Shown: positions 44,200 to 56,214, numbered from the stretch's first letter. The stretch is DNA of 64,000 nt from Phoenix dactylifera (GCF_009389715.1 NC_052393.1:3782001-3846000); one strand, 5' to 3'. The notes: generated by a model from the letters alone, not told the origin. Translations and numbers: made by a program.

Positions 44200-47017
44200 G
44201 TCACGACCCCCGCCCCGTTCCCGGCGGGCCGCCGCGACGGTCCTAGGGTGCGGGTAGGCATAAGGCCACCAGCCACCGCGTAGAACCCTACTACCTATCA
44301 ATTATCAATAAATCTTGAAAAATTTGGCATGATGCATGCACAAAATGATCACTTTTTCTATAGTGACCTGTCAGGATTATCTCAATACATACAACACACT
44401 ACCTGTCAGAGCAGCAATCACATAATCTGTCACATATAAACCTGGACAATATATAGCAATACATTATCACAGGCACACAACTGATCTGCACACATATATA
44501 TACCTGCTTCCCAATCCATCCATGGTCAAACCCATATCCACAACAGGATCTATGACTGTAACTATGCACTATATATAATAGAAGGTTTATAATACACCAA
44601 AAGGGGATAAACCTCTATCTACATTATACTATACTATGGAGCGGCACAGCTAGCAGGCAATCTCTAACCCTGCTCCTCTCTATACAATACCTGCCCTGCA
44701 ATCAAAAACACCAAACTGGGGAGTGAGTATATAAATACTCAGTGAGTGGAGTAGAGAGTACTATGCACATGAGACAGAATATAATCATGGCTCGAGATGA
44801 AATCTCAAGATCAATAACAACATGAACATGAACTCAACATAGAGAATATGGAATAAATCATCAATATTACCACAATCAATATCAACTCATCTGAAGCATA
44901 TATGGAATAATCAAGCAAACATATATGCTACTCATGAATATGCTCAACAGATCATAATGCTGGAACATACAAATCAGGTGTCAATATGCTGAAATCATCA
45001 CTAGACAGCTGTCGGGAGGTGGGTTTTACGCCCCAGGCGAACCAGCAACAACTCCCTACTGTCACATGCATATGCAGGATAAGACACCATATCGATAATG
45101 TAAATGCTAGACAGCTGTCGGAAGGTGGGTTTTACGCCCCAGGCGAACCAGCAACAACTCCCTACTGTCACATGCATATGCAGGATAAGACACCACACTA
45201 ATCATATAAATACCGGCCAGTATCCAGAACAGAAATCCATCTCACATCTACATACTAAACGGCACCTCGCGGGAATTCTACATCCGCGGAAAGCCATACT
45301 GCACCTCGCGGGGTTTTACTATGCCCGGCGGCAAGCAGAATATAAGTCGTAGGACCGGCCGATCCTACGCCTAGGGCCGTGTCCCCCCTAGGAAGGGACT
45401 GGGCTCCGCCCACCCAGAAGGCTACTATGTGCACAAAGGCCGATGTTCAACCCCATCGACTATAGGTGTCCTGCAGATACTGTCAAGCCATGCATGAATG
45501 CCATAATGCACCCTCCCAATACTCTACTAAAAAGGAGTATAATCAAGACTACCACTCACTCGACTCCGACCCAATCATAAACTAACATCAGGGTTGGGAG
45601 TGAGGGGTCAAGGATGTGCAATGCAACTCAATTTACCACTGAAATGAGCTCCACAAATCTTTGAAATAGAGGAAATGAAATCAATTTACAAAAGAAGTCA
45701 TTTCACAATTCAGATCAATTTGATTACTCATCAACCTCTCGTAATTCCTCTCAATGTTCCCTCAAATGCATGTACAGAATAATCAAGCATGGAGAATCAA
45801 GATTATAGAGGAATCTACTATAATATCAGTCAATATGCACAAGTGGAATCAATTCACACTTGGCGATATTCATGAAAATGAATTAAGAATGCTCATGGTG
45901 CAAAGTACATGGCTCCCACTCACCTGCCAATCCGGCACGGCCTCGATACGCCTCTAGAATTCTACAGCAGGCAGTGGAGAACTTCTTCCTCTCGTTCCCT
46001 AGCTTCTTGCCCAACTGTGACATGCATTTACCATACATTTAGTCTTGTATCAAGGTCATAATCTACGTGCTAATTATAATATAGGGAACTTTAATTGATT
46101 CAACTCCCCCGTTCCCTAAATCTTTTCTTTTCTTTCTCTTTTTCTTTTTCTATTAATTAACTCATCATTTATGTGTATTAGGGACTCCCTTGCATGAGTA
46201 CAAGGTCCCTTTTAGCTTGATCTAGGCTTAATACTCTATTATAGCATGAAATCCCCTATTTTCTACCCGGATGAACAGTAACCCGAACTGACAGTGGGTT
46301 ACTTCATCCCGGTTTTGATCCACTTTCAGGACTCCAAATTTGATGAAATTTTTACCTAACATTCTACACTCATAGAGGATTCCAAAGAGATAACATGCAT
46401 CATCATCGGAGGCCGTTTGACCCCCTAAATAATTCGCCGAAGTTGGGACTTCGACACAGTTTTTCCGTAGTGCCGGAAAAATTTGTCGAAATCCGATTCT
46501 TTCTCTTTTAACTACCTCTACAACCCTTATCTGATCCCTCTAGACTACATCCACCCTTTGTATAGCCTAATATCATCAAAAGACTAGGTAGGGACGGATA
46601 TTTACCTTTTTCTTTTTTTTTGAAATCGAGGTCCTTGCGTAGAGGGGAAGGAGATCTACACTTTTCCCTTCAGCTGGCAGCGCAACCGGAGCTTCCTTGC
46701 ACCTCGAATCCCCTCCCTCTTTCTTCTTCTTCTTCTTCTTTTTCTTCTTCTTCTCTTTTTCCCTCTCTCTGTGTTTCCACGCCTGAGACCTCCTCTCCCT
46801 CTCTGTCTCAATTCCCTCTTCTCAGCCAACCCACCGCCAGACAACCCCCATTTAAGTCAAATCAAACTCTAAAAATTTCCATTTTGCCCTTGCCACTTCA
46901 ACGGATCTACAACTATGCCATTATCTTTTGATTCCTTCCAATTTTACCCCTTATATCAATTTTAAAGGACTATTCTATCCTTTGTTATATAAAAAAAAAA
47001 TTTTTAGGGTTATTACA
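44200..47017 (-). repeat. Left LTR (3' LTR of the minus-strand element)
   Basis: 2,818 bases, TG...CA bounded. It differs from the right LTR at about a dozen positions counted by eye, nearly all transitions. It contains two copies of a 106-bp unit and a long CT-rich tract (46710-46810). Confidence 0.95.
45001..45212. repeat. 106-bp tandem duplication inside the left LTR
   Basis: Units start at 45001 and 45107 with ctagacagctgtcgg and differ at a few bases. The same pair occurs in the right LTR. Confidence 0.9.
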
Positions 47018-47030
47018 TCCTCCCCCCCTT
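47018..47030 (-). other. Polypurine tract
   Basis: The minus strand reads AAGGGGGGGAGGA directly before the LTR start TGTAATAACC, the expected primer site for plus-strand synthesis. Confidence 0.85.
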
Positions 47031-47101
47031 ATATAAAATTCGTCCTCGAATTTAAAAGAGTAAATTATCTGATTACTCAAAGGGGTGAGTGTATCTGCTC
47101 T

Positions 47102-47455
47102 TCATATTCTGCTCGGTGTGGTATTGGAAATCAAATAAATTGGAAGTGTTTTACCTTCTATCTCTACCACATAGGTAGGATATACATACTTCGCTTCTAT
47201 ACTATCCCCTACAGGTGTACTAATAGCTAAGGGGATATGCATTAATATCTTATCCTTAGCTAACTTTTTAGCAAAATAAAGGGACACAAATGAATGGGTA
47301 GCTCCAGAATTAAATAATACTCTAACTTTAATCTTATCAATGAGGAGCATACCTGTCACAGCTACATTTAATGCCTGTGCCTCTTGTGGATTTACCGTGA
47401 ACACCCTTCCTTGCCCTCTACCTACTGGAGCTGACAGTTGAGATGGTCCAGCACT
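47102..47455 (-). pseudogene. Retropepsin (protease) remnant, in frame after the gag stop
   Basis: This continues the gag frame after a single TAG and shows a retroviral-type aspartic protease region (NPQEAQALNVAVTG, then VLFNSGATHSFVS). The catalytic triad D-S/T-G is N-S-G here, so the active Asp is lost. The frame stops soon after a TLPIYLI segment, where the rest of pol should begin, and the polypurine tract follows within about 90 bases. The remainder of pol has evidently been deleted. Confidence 0.75.
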
Positions 47456-48700
47456 CTACTGTGATGTTTGTGCTTGACCTCTACCTCTGCCTACAGGCTC
47501 CCTACTACTAGGCCTGTCCATCTGCACAGAAGGATAGGATGCCAAAGGCACAAACTGCTGGGTGGCACCCTGCGGGCATTCTCTGACAAAATGACCCGGT
47601 TGTCCACATCTGTAGCACACTCCCTGATCCATTCTGCATCTGCCAGGGTGCTGCTTCCCACATATGCCACATACTGGCCATAATTGGAACCTAGATTCAG
47701 TTCTGGCCATAGTGACTGGAGGACGAGGTACTGATGGTAGAAAAGTATCTTGTGATTGACCTCTTTCCCTCCATTTCCTCTTACGTGGGGCAGGTGGAGC
47801 TGAGCGTACAGACTGCTCCATCGGGCCCTCCGAGAGATCTACTCCCTCAGATCTATCTCTACTGCTTTGCCCTTTCCCCATACTCATTTTCCTCTGTTCT
47901 CTTTCAGCTCTTTCCTCTTTGTTTCTGGTCTCCCACTGTTTTGCTTTATCAATCAGCCTAGATAAGGTGGGGACCTCTACTGCCAGTACTGCATTATAAA
48001 GCGGGAAAATCAGACCCCGCCTGAATCTTTCTATCCTGGCAGCTTCAGTGGGGATGATGTAAGGAGCATACTTCCCCAATCTAGTGAACTCACGAGCGTA
48101 CTCAGATACGCTCATTCCGGGCATCTGCTTCAGCCTCTCAAACTGAAGAGCCCGATTCTGCCTCTCAGCTGGAGACAAGAACTCATCCATCACTGCTTGC
48201 CTGAACTCTTCCCAGGTTGGAGGATTCCTACTGTACAATCTGTCCTCCACGTGCCTCTGGTACCAGCCCCAGGCATCTTCTTTCATTGTGAGCCCTACAA
48301 GTTCTATTGCCCTTGCATCAGAACAGGGCAGTCTCCGTATCATCTTTTCAGTCTCCTCCAGGAATCTCTGAGGATCTTCACCTTCTTCCCCCTTAAACTC
48401 TGGGGTTCTGAGCCTCAGAAATTCCTGTACAGTAATCCCCTCATCATCTAGAGCCCGCCTGGCCAAACTTCTTGGCACAACTACAGGAGGTGGGATGGAT
48501 ACTACTGACGGGGCAGGAGATTTCCCCCAAGCAATCTGCTCTCTCAGAGCCTGATTCTCTGCCAGTAACTGTTCCATTAATGCATCTCTACTTCCTACCT
48601 CTCCTTGATCATCAACCCTCCGTCTATCAGTAGGAGGAGGTTTTTCTCTTTGGGGCTCGACATGTGCAGAACCCGCATCCAATGCTATATCTGGCTCCAT
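47456..48700 (-). CDS. gag: Retrotransposon Gag protein
   Basis: A frame of 414 residues. A short coiled-coil-like stretch (about 40-58, MEQLLAENQALREQI) is followed by the retrotransposon gag domain (about 100-245: FKGEEGEDPQRFLEETEKM, DAWGWYQRH, FLSPAERQNRALQFERLKQ, SVSEYAREFTRLGKYAP). A CCHC zinc knuckle CYRCGQPGHFVREC lies at 362-375, with a partial Cys/His cluster just before it. It assembles the capsid-like particle and binds RNA. Upstream of the called Met, the frame stays open for 13 codons back to an ATA at 48737-48739 in a PPRRGPARPGRR context, then a stop, which suggests that the original start was lost. The frame ends at TAG 47458-47456. Confidence 0.9.
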   Translation of the reverse strand: MEPDIALDAGSAHVEPQREKPPPTDRRRVDDQGEVGSRDALMEQLLAENQALREQIAWGKSPAPSVVSIPPPVVVPRSLARRALDDEGITVQEFLRLRTPEFKGEEGEDPQRFLEETEKMIRRLPCSDARAIELVGLTMKEDAWGWYQRHVEDRLYSRNPPTWEEFRQAVMDEFLSPAERQNRALQFERLKQMPGMSVSEYAREFTRLGKYAPYIIPTEAARIERFRRGLIFPLYNAVLAVEVPTLSRLIDKAKQWETRNKEERAEREQRKMSMGKGQSSRDRSEGVDLSEGPMEQSVRSAPPAPRKRKWRERGQSQDTFLPSVPRPPVTMARTESRFQLWPVCGICGKQHPGRCRMDQGVCYRCGQPGHFVRECPQGATQQFVPLASYPSVQMDRPSSREPVGRGRGQAQTSQ

Positions 48701-48923
48701 CCTCCTTCCAGGACGAGCAGGTCCTCTCCTTGGAGGTATTCTTTATATCTCTCTAAAAAAGACAAAAAGAGAGGATGGTCGTTACACACTGAGTCATGAT
48801 ATATTTTACTGAGTTGTAAATGACTCATAAAATAACATACAGAAAAATCCTATGCTCCATAGTATAATCCTATACTTAATCCTGACTCATCCTATTGCTC
48901 TGACAGGACTCTTCTTAACCTTT

Positions 48924-48935
48924 GCTCTGATACCA
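48924..48935 (-). other. Primer-binding site, initiator tRNA-Met type
   Basis: The minus strand reads TGGTATCAGAGC, the standard complement of the 3' end of plant tRNA-iMet, five bases inside the right LTR. Confidence 0.9.
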
Positions 48936-48940
48936 AGCTT

Positions 48941-51759
48941 TGTCACGACCCCCGCCCCGTTCCCGGCGGGCCGCCGCGACGGTCCTAGGGTGCGGGTAGG
49001 CATAAGGCCACCAGCCACCGCGTAGAACCCTACTACCTATCAATTATCAATAAATCTTGAAAAATTTGGCATGATGCATGCACAAAATGATCACTTTTTC
49101 TATAGTGACCTGTCAGGATTATCTCAATACATACAACACACTACCTGTCAGAGCAGCAATCACATAATCTGTCACATATAAACCTGGACAATATATAGCA
49201 ATACATTATCACAGGCACACAACTGATCTGCACACATATATATACCTGCTTCCCAATCCATCCATGGTCAAACCCATATCCACAACAGGATCTATGACTG
49301 TAACTATGCACTATATATAATAGAAGGTTTATAATACACCAAAAGGGGATAAACCTCTATCTACATTATACTATACTATGGAGCGGCACAGCTAGCAGGC
49401 AATCTCTAACCCTGCTCCTCCCTATACAATACCTGCCCTGCAATCAAAAACACCAAACTGGGGAGTGAGTATATAAATACTCAGTGAGTGGAGTAGAGAG
49501 TACTATGCACATGAGACAGAATATAATCATGGCTCGAGATGAAATCTCAAGATCAATAACAACATGAACATGAACTCAACATAGAGAATATGGAATAAAT
49601 CATCAATATTACCACAATCAATATCAACTCATCTGAAGCATATATGGAATAATCAAGCAAACATATATGCTACTCATGAATATGCTCAACAGATCATAAT
49701 GCTGGAACATACAAATTAGGTGTCAATATGCTGAAATCATCACTAGACAGCTGTCGGGAGGTGGGTTTTACGCCCCAGGCGAACCAGCAACAACTCCCTA
49801 CTGTCACATGCATATGCAGGATAAGACACCATATCGATAATGTAAATGCTAGACAGCTGTCGGAAGGTGGGTTTTACGCCCCAGGCGAACCAGCAACAAC
49901 TCCCTACTGTCACATGCATATGCAGGATAAGACACCACACTAATCATGTAAATACCGGCCAGTATCCAGAACAGAAATCCATCTCACATCTACATACTAA
50001 ACGGCACCTCGCGGGAATTCTACATCCGCGGAAAGCCATACTGCACCTCGCGGGGTCTTACTATGCCCGGCGGCAAGCAGAATATAAGTCGTAGGACCGG
50101 CCGATCCTACGCCTAGGGCCGTGTCCCCCCTAGGAAGGGACTGGGCTCCGCCCACCCAGAAGGCTACTATGTGCACAAAGGCCGATGTTCAACCCCATCG
50201 ACTATAGGTGTCCTGCAGATACTGTCAAGCCATGCATGAATGCCATAATGCACCCTCCCAATACTCTACTAAAAAGGAGTATAATCAAGACTACCACTCA
50301 CTCGACTCCGACCCAATCATAAACTAACATCAGGGTTGGGAGTGAGGGGTCAAGGATGTGCAATGCAACTCAATTTACCACTGAAATGGGCTCCACAAAT
50401 CTTTGAAATAGAGGAAATGAAATCAATTTACAAAAGAAGTCATTTCACAATTCAGATCAATTTGATTACTCATCAACCTCTCGTAATTCCTCTCAATGTT
50501 CCCTCAAATGCATGTACAGAATAATCAAGCATGGAGAATCAAGATTATAGAGGAATCTACTACAATATCAGTCAATATGCACAAGTGGAATCAATTCACA
50601 CTTGGCGATATTCATGAAAATGAATTAAGAATGCTCATGGTGCAAAGTACATGGCTCCCACTCACCTGCCAATCCGGCACGGCCTCGATACGCCTCTAGA
50701 ATTCTACAGCAGGCAGTGGGGAACTTCTTCCTCTCGTTCCCTAGCTTCTTGCCCAACTGTGACATGCATTTACCATACATTTAGTCTTGTATCAAGGTCA
50801 TAATCTACGTGCTAATTATAATATAGGGAACTTTAATTGATTCAACTCCCCCGTTCCCTAAATCTTTTCTTTTCTTTCTCTTTTTCTTTTTCTATTAATT
50901 AACTCATCATTTATGTGTATTAGGGACTCCCTTGCATGAGTACAAGGTCCCTTTTAGCTTGATCTAGGCTTAATACTCTATTATAGCATGAAATCCCCTA
51001 TTTTCTACCCGGATGAACAGTAACCCGAACTGATAGTGGGTTACTTCATCCCGGTTTTGATCCACTTTCAGGACTCCAAATTTGATGAAATTTTTACCTA
51101 ACATTCTACACTCATAGAGGATTCCAAAGAGATAACATGCATCATCATCGGAGGCCGTTTGACCCCCTAAATAATTCGCCAAAGTTGGGACTTCGACACA
51201 GTTTTTCCGTAGTGCCGGAAAAATTTGTCGAAATCCGATTCTTTCTCTTTTAACTACCTCTACAACCCTTATCTGATCCCTCTAGACTACATCCACCCTT
51301 TGTATAGCCTAATATCATCAAAAGACTAGGTAGGGACGGATATTTACCTTTTTCTTTTTTTTTGAAATCGAGGTCCTTGCGTAGAGGGGAAGGAGATCTA
51401 CACTTTTCCCTTCAGCTGGCAGCGCAACCAGAGCTTCCTTGCACCTCGAATCCCCTCCCTCTTTCTTCTTCTTCTTCTTCTTTTTCTTCTTCTTCTCTTT
51501 TTCCCTCTCTCTGTGTTTCCACGCCTGAGACCTCCTCTCCCTCTCTGTCTCAATTCCCTCTTCTCAGCCAACCCACCGCCAGACAACCCCCATTTAAGTC
51601 AAATCAAACTCTAAAAATTCCCATTTTGCCCTTGCCACTTCAACGGATCTACAACTATGCCATTATCTTTTGATTCCTTCCAATTTTACCCCTTATATCA
51701 ATTTTAAAGGACTATTCTATCCTTTGTTATATAAAAAAAAAAATTTTAGGATTATTACA
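48941..51759 (-). repeat. Right LTR (5' LTR of the minus-strand element)
   Basis: 2,819 bases, nearly identical to the left LTR. As the 5' LTR it would carry the promoter that drives gag leftward. The 106-bp tandem pair is at 49743-49954. Confidence 0.95.
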
Positions 51760-51764
51760 AGTCA
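51760..51764. repeat. Target-site duplication, right (AGTCA)
   Basis: An exact copy of the 5 bases before the left LTR. Confidence 0.9.
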
Positions 51765-53473
51765 GAACTGATCCACACTTAAACTCAAAGCAATCTTAGA
51801 TTATCTTGAAATATAGTATTGTAGGTGGCTTAGCTTCAATCTGGCGAATATCAATTAGTTAAAGATGGACCAAGCATAGGTTGCGCTTTAATTGAAGGTT
51901 TGAATCTAATCCAATCATAACATACTTACCCCTCAATCCAATTCAATTTGACTTGATCCTTTTTTCTTTTTTTTTTATCGTGATCAATATTTATATACAT
52001 CAAGTAAGCTTATAAAGTCTAGTATAAACGAATCCAACTGAAACCATGTTTGAGCCGGAGATTATAGAGCTAGGTCGAGTTCCAGTTACTTGTGGATTAA
52101 GCTCTAATCAAGTTTGGCCAGCTAATTTAAAGGTCAGGTTGGACTATAATTGGTTCTTAATCGAACCCAACTCGTGTTGCACTAGAAGGTTGGTTCATCC
52201 GTGGCACTGGAAAAAAAACTCCGACACCATGCGGTCGCTTTCCAAATACTATTATTGTCTTAATATTTGGTAGCGTGTGCTCCACCTTTGAGCACGTGTT
52301 TGGTTGGAGAGAAAAGTGTAGCCAACAAAAAATGAAAAAAAGTCTCTTATTTGGTTGGAGTTTTCGGAGAAGAGAGATAAAAAAATAGTATTCCTATAGA
52401 AATAAGATTTCAATGTTTCGGATAAAAACAAACCAATAAGAATATAGAAAAATTATTTTTCCACCAATGCTTTTTTTTCCTCAAGTTGAATTCGTTTCCT
52501 TTGTTAAATGTATAACAGGTATTTCACATAACTTCTCAGAAAAATAGATGCTCAACCAAATATAAGCCACTCTAAAATAGTCACTTTTTCATGGTTAATC
52601 AAATATGCCAAAATTATTTTTTCAGACATCATATTCTCAAGAATTAGATTGATAGAAAAAATATTTTAATAAAAAAAATTCTAGCAAACTAAATGAGTCC
52701 GAACATCCAACGATCTGGGGCGGTCGGCCCTATAGACCGCTTGACCCAAAGAACGAATGAGATCACAAGTTGAGAAAGAGTCCATTCAATGGCATGGGCT
52801 CATCTAAAATCAAAGTATACGTTGCTGTCCAAACAACTCAATTCAAAAGGCCAAGTGGTCCACAATCTTCTGGGCGACATAGTTTGATCAACGTTGAAAG
52901 TTAGATGGTGTAAACCTATAAGGAACGCCTTGAAACGTTTTTAATTCTGTTATCTCCCCTCTTTTTGCTCCTTCCTCCGTTCCTCTCTTGTATCATCTTT
53001 TTATCCGGCATCTTTTTATTATTTTTTCCTGATTAATCTTGGATTGACTGCCTTTTTTTATATTTTGTCTATAGCATTTCATCCATGATCAGGAATTTAA
53101 TGGTTTCTTTATGTTTAATCCCAGGACTGCAAGTAAAATAGGTCTAGATGCATTTTATAAACAAAAAGACTAGGTCATAATTTTTTCCTTTGAAATTTGA
53201 AGTATCGACTTACAAATATTTTCCATACACTGATGTCATGCCATGTCGCATAACCTTGCTGCAGTAATACAATGTGTAATTATCACCCTTTTAACCCCCT
53301 TTTTGCTGCTTACAATACAAAATCAGAATCAGGATGGAGTAATAGGAAAATTATGCATAAGCTTTATAACTCAATATTTTTTGATTTGGGTGCTACTTCA
53401 CTGTAATATATACTTGCCACAATTAGTGGTGGATTAATATGCATCCTCTAGTGTTCTTATTGGATTAACAATT
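51765..53473. other. Intergenic DNA with no recognised gene
   Basis: The first 155 bases are a degenerate repeat of the sequence left of the retrotransposon. A segment at about 52310-52700 has gtttggttggag near one end and aaactaaatgagtcc near the other, possibly an old MITE. Nothing else was identified. Confidence 0.35.
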
Positions 53474-53812
53474 TACTCCTTGGAGATTCACTGGGCATGA
53501 ATGCACTATATATGCTCCATAAAAACCTTCCAATTTTTTGCTGCAATACATCTAGGCCACCCATATCCCTGAGATTCTCTAATATTTTCTTTACAACTTG
53601 AGGTACTGGAATCAGAAGATAGATTTGTCCTAGATACCAAAGTTTTGAAAGATTTGCTAAGCTGTGCATGCATGGATCTACTAAGTTTTGTCCAGGTGGA
53701 GCAAGCCAGCCAACCATTCAAGCCCTCATAAATTACAGACATCTATCTCATCCTCTTCCAAGTCTGTGTGCCTCTCTATCTCACTCCCTTCCATCACCCC
53801 ACTTGCAGTCAT
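53474..53812. repeat. Dispersed promoter-like repeat, copy 1
   Basis: Shares long matches, in order, with 57603-57996: gcatgaatgcactatatatgctc, aaaaaccttcca, gctgcaatacatct, gctgtgcatgcat, then ataaattacagac and a CT-rich tail. The end resembles a TATA box plus leader on the plus strand, but no gene follows. Confidence 0.7.
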
Positions 53813-55119
53813 CCTCCAAATGACCTCCTCTCCATCTCCTATGTAATTCCACGTACACTTTTGGCTTTTTGGGTGGGTAAGCTAGGATCGAACTACTGCT
53901 CTCAAGTTTTTTTTGAGAAAAAAGCTTGCGCAAAGGTGAAGTGAGAAAGATAAGCATGCGAGTTCTAGGGTCGATCGATCCTGGCCTTCCCACTTCAAAA
54001 AAAGAAAAGACACAGAAAACTATGGAAGGTAATCTTCGCTACACCAGAGTTAATTTGTGCCTACAATGACGACGGTAAAACTGGTGATCTCATCTTTACC
54101 CTCTTAACTCTTTTTAGTGATTTTACATCTTGAATAGCACTTCACAACATTTTGTTATTGTTAATTCATAGCATCCTTGACTCATTCTTTTTGTTAGCAT
54201 GATTTTAGGGATCATGAAATAACCTGGCGTGTAACATTTTTTTTATTAGAATGATTTGTATCAAGATGTATTATTATTATTATTTTTTTTAGCATGATTT
54301 TGTTAGAGTAATTTTAGGAATTACGTAATAATTTGTATCGATCTGTAATATTTTTTTGTATTAGCATGATTCTATACCAGCTTGTATTATTTTTTTTGTA
54401 TAGAGTATGTGCACTAATATATACAACTCTTGAGATATACTGAATGTGATAAAATAGATATATGAAGCTCTTTCTCTCTCTCTCTCTCTCGTTTTTCTCT
54501 TCTTTTGCAAATATTTTAACACTTTTAACTAAAATGATTTCTTTTGCCAATCTTTTAGCTGCTTGTGGAATTGGTAACTGGACTGACCTGATATTTAGTT
54601 TCTTGGTAGGAAAAGCATATCTTCAGATTGACTGCTTGAGATAATCAAGAAATTAAGATTCCTAGCAGTGTTTTAGGATTGATATTCTTAACCATAAAGC
54701 ATATGTGGAAGCCTCATGGAGATGCTAGATCTCTATGGCAGAAAGCTCTAGGGCATCGTTAAGACAACTGGTGCTGACATGAGTCATGCTAAGAAAGTTT
54801 GGAACTTGTTCATACTGCTGTCTAGGCGCCTGACCTTGTGCTTTCTTGACCTGGATTTCTATGCTTTATCTCTTACACTAATGACAGCTCTTTATGACTC
54901 GGGATCTATCTTTTAAAATCTAGATTCGAAGTTTCTAATATATTTAAGGGGCTTCATTATACGTTAAAAACTTGATTTGGCAAAGGGATCAAGAGACCTA
55001 GAGCTGGTAATCATGCTAAGTATTTGTCTCATAATATGACAATATATTTGCAGGAAAATTGTGATGAGCTCCAATTCACAGTCTTGAACCCAACATCAAA
55101 ACAATATTCACCACAAAAA
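53813..55119. other. Intergenic DNA with degenerate AT-rich repeats
   Basis: Around 54195-54420 a short unit (agcatgatttt, then tgtatyattttttt) recurs three or four times with much divergence. A (TC)n run lies near 54473-54490. No gene was seen. Confidence 0.4.
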
Positions 55120-55460
55120 ATTATAGAATCTACAATATTATTTTAGTTGCATTTTAAAAAATGCTAGAAAAAGTCACTCTGTCCTGTATTTATAATAACC
55201 TCCGAGGTATTAGTTTGTAGCTCGTCTTTTCTATAAAATCTGTGACATTATTTTAGTGGTCTTTTTAAAAAAATACTGGTAAATAAAATTTTGTTCCACA
55301 TTGATGATGAATATCTGGGTAATTAGTTTGTAGCTCGTCTTTGTCACAGAATTCACTATATTATTTTAGTGATATTTTTTTAAAAATTTAAAATAATATT
55401 TTATTTCATATCAATTATTAATTATCAAGTATTACTTTGCAGCTCGTCTTTATTTTTCTT
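55120..55460. repeat. Degenerate tandem repeat, about 111-bp period
   Basis: Three units each end in ttagtttgtagctcgtcttt or a close variant (near 55210, 55320 and 55430) and contain attattttagtg followed by a T/A-rich run. Confidence 0.65.
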
Positions 55461-56214
55461 ACCCATAGGTTAGAAAAACTTACTGAAGATATGATTTGAT
55501 AACACAAAATAAAAATGCTAACTAAGAGTGTATTTTGATGCCGAGTTTAATTCAATTCTAGATAAGGATATGTGAGATTGATTTGGTAAAGAATCTCGAT
55601 CATTGATCCAACTAGATATTGTATTAAAATATATTAAAAATAATAAATTATTCAAATACTATATAAAAATATTAAAAATTATACATTTAATATCCCTTTT
55701 ATTCTTTAATTGCAGAACAAATAAAATAATTCATATTTTAAAGAACTTGTAAGAAAAATTATAGACAAATATAGGAATATGTTGAAGTTATTTATATTTT
55801 TAAATACTTTAAACACAATTATTTGAAAATATCACATAGAATAGAGTGAAGTTATTTGTTTTTTTACTTTTATCAAAGGGAAAAGTTTTGAATTTTTCAT
55901 AAAAATAATTATCAAAATATGAAATATCAACATACGAGTAACGTTCTGACTATAATAAACCATAATTTAATAAAATAGATTGTTGTCATAGTCGTTGGTG
56001 GTTCTTAACTAATTGAAGGATCACTGGTTCAATTCCCACTAAAGGTGGTAGCTGTCATGGATTATATAATTTCATGTAGTGATGGCCAAGCGATAAACCC
56101 ATCCATTCATCAATGAGAACTAACTTGAAGTCAAGATTGCCTGCCCACGGCGAACAAGTGGTCTATGAGGCCCATGAGAAGAAACCAGCTCTCCAACCCA
56201 ATACATAGATCAAT
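55461..56214. other. AT-rich intergenic DNA with no recognised gene
   Basis: Only short open frames. A segment near 56000-56045 vaguely resembles a tRNA-type B box (ggttcaattcccact). Confidence 0.4.

Larger units (their letters stand above)
44200..51759 (-). mobile_element. Gag-only (TR-GAG-like) Ty3/gypsy-type LTR retrotransposon
   Basis: A complete element of 7,560 bases in minus orientation, bounded by the 5-bp duplication AGTCA. The LTRs are 44200-47017 and 48941-51759, each running from TGTAATAACC to GGGTCGTGACA when read on the minus strand. Beside the right LTR is a tRNA-iMet primer site and beside the left LTR a polypurine tract preceded by attcgaggacgaatttta, a 3'-end signature of Del/Tekay-type gypsy elements as I recall. 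The 1.9-kb interior holds a gag frame and a protease remnant only. Reverse transcriptase, RNase H and integrase are missing. Transposition would need enzymes from an autonomous relative. LTR identity is above 99%, so the insertion is recent. Confidence 0.92.

Noticed and set aside
44986..45352. Open frames in the LTR (also repeated at 49728-50094)
   Set aside because: They exist only because of the 106-bp tandem repeat and appear identically in both LTRs. There is no domain.
55985..56050. tRNA-derived SINE
   Set aside because: A B-box-like ggttcaattcccact is present, but no convincing A box at the right distance, no tail and no target duplication.
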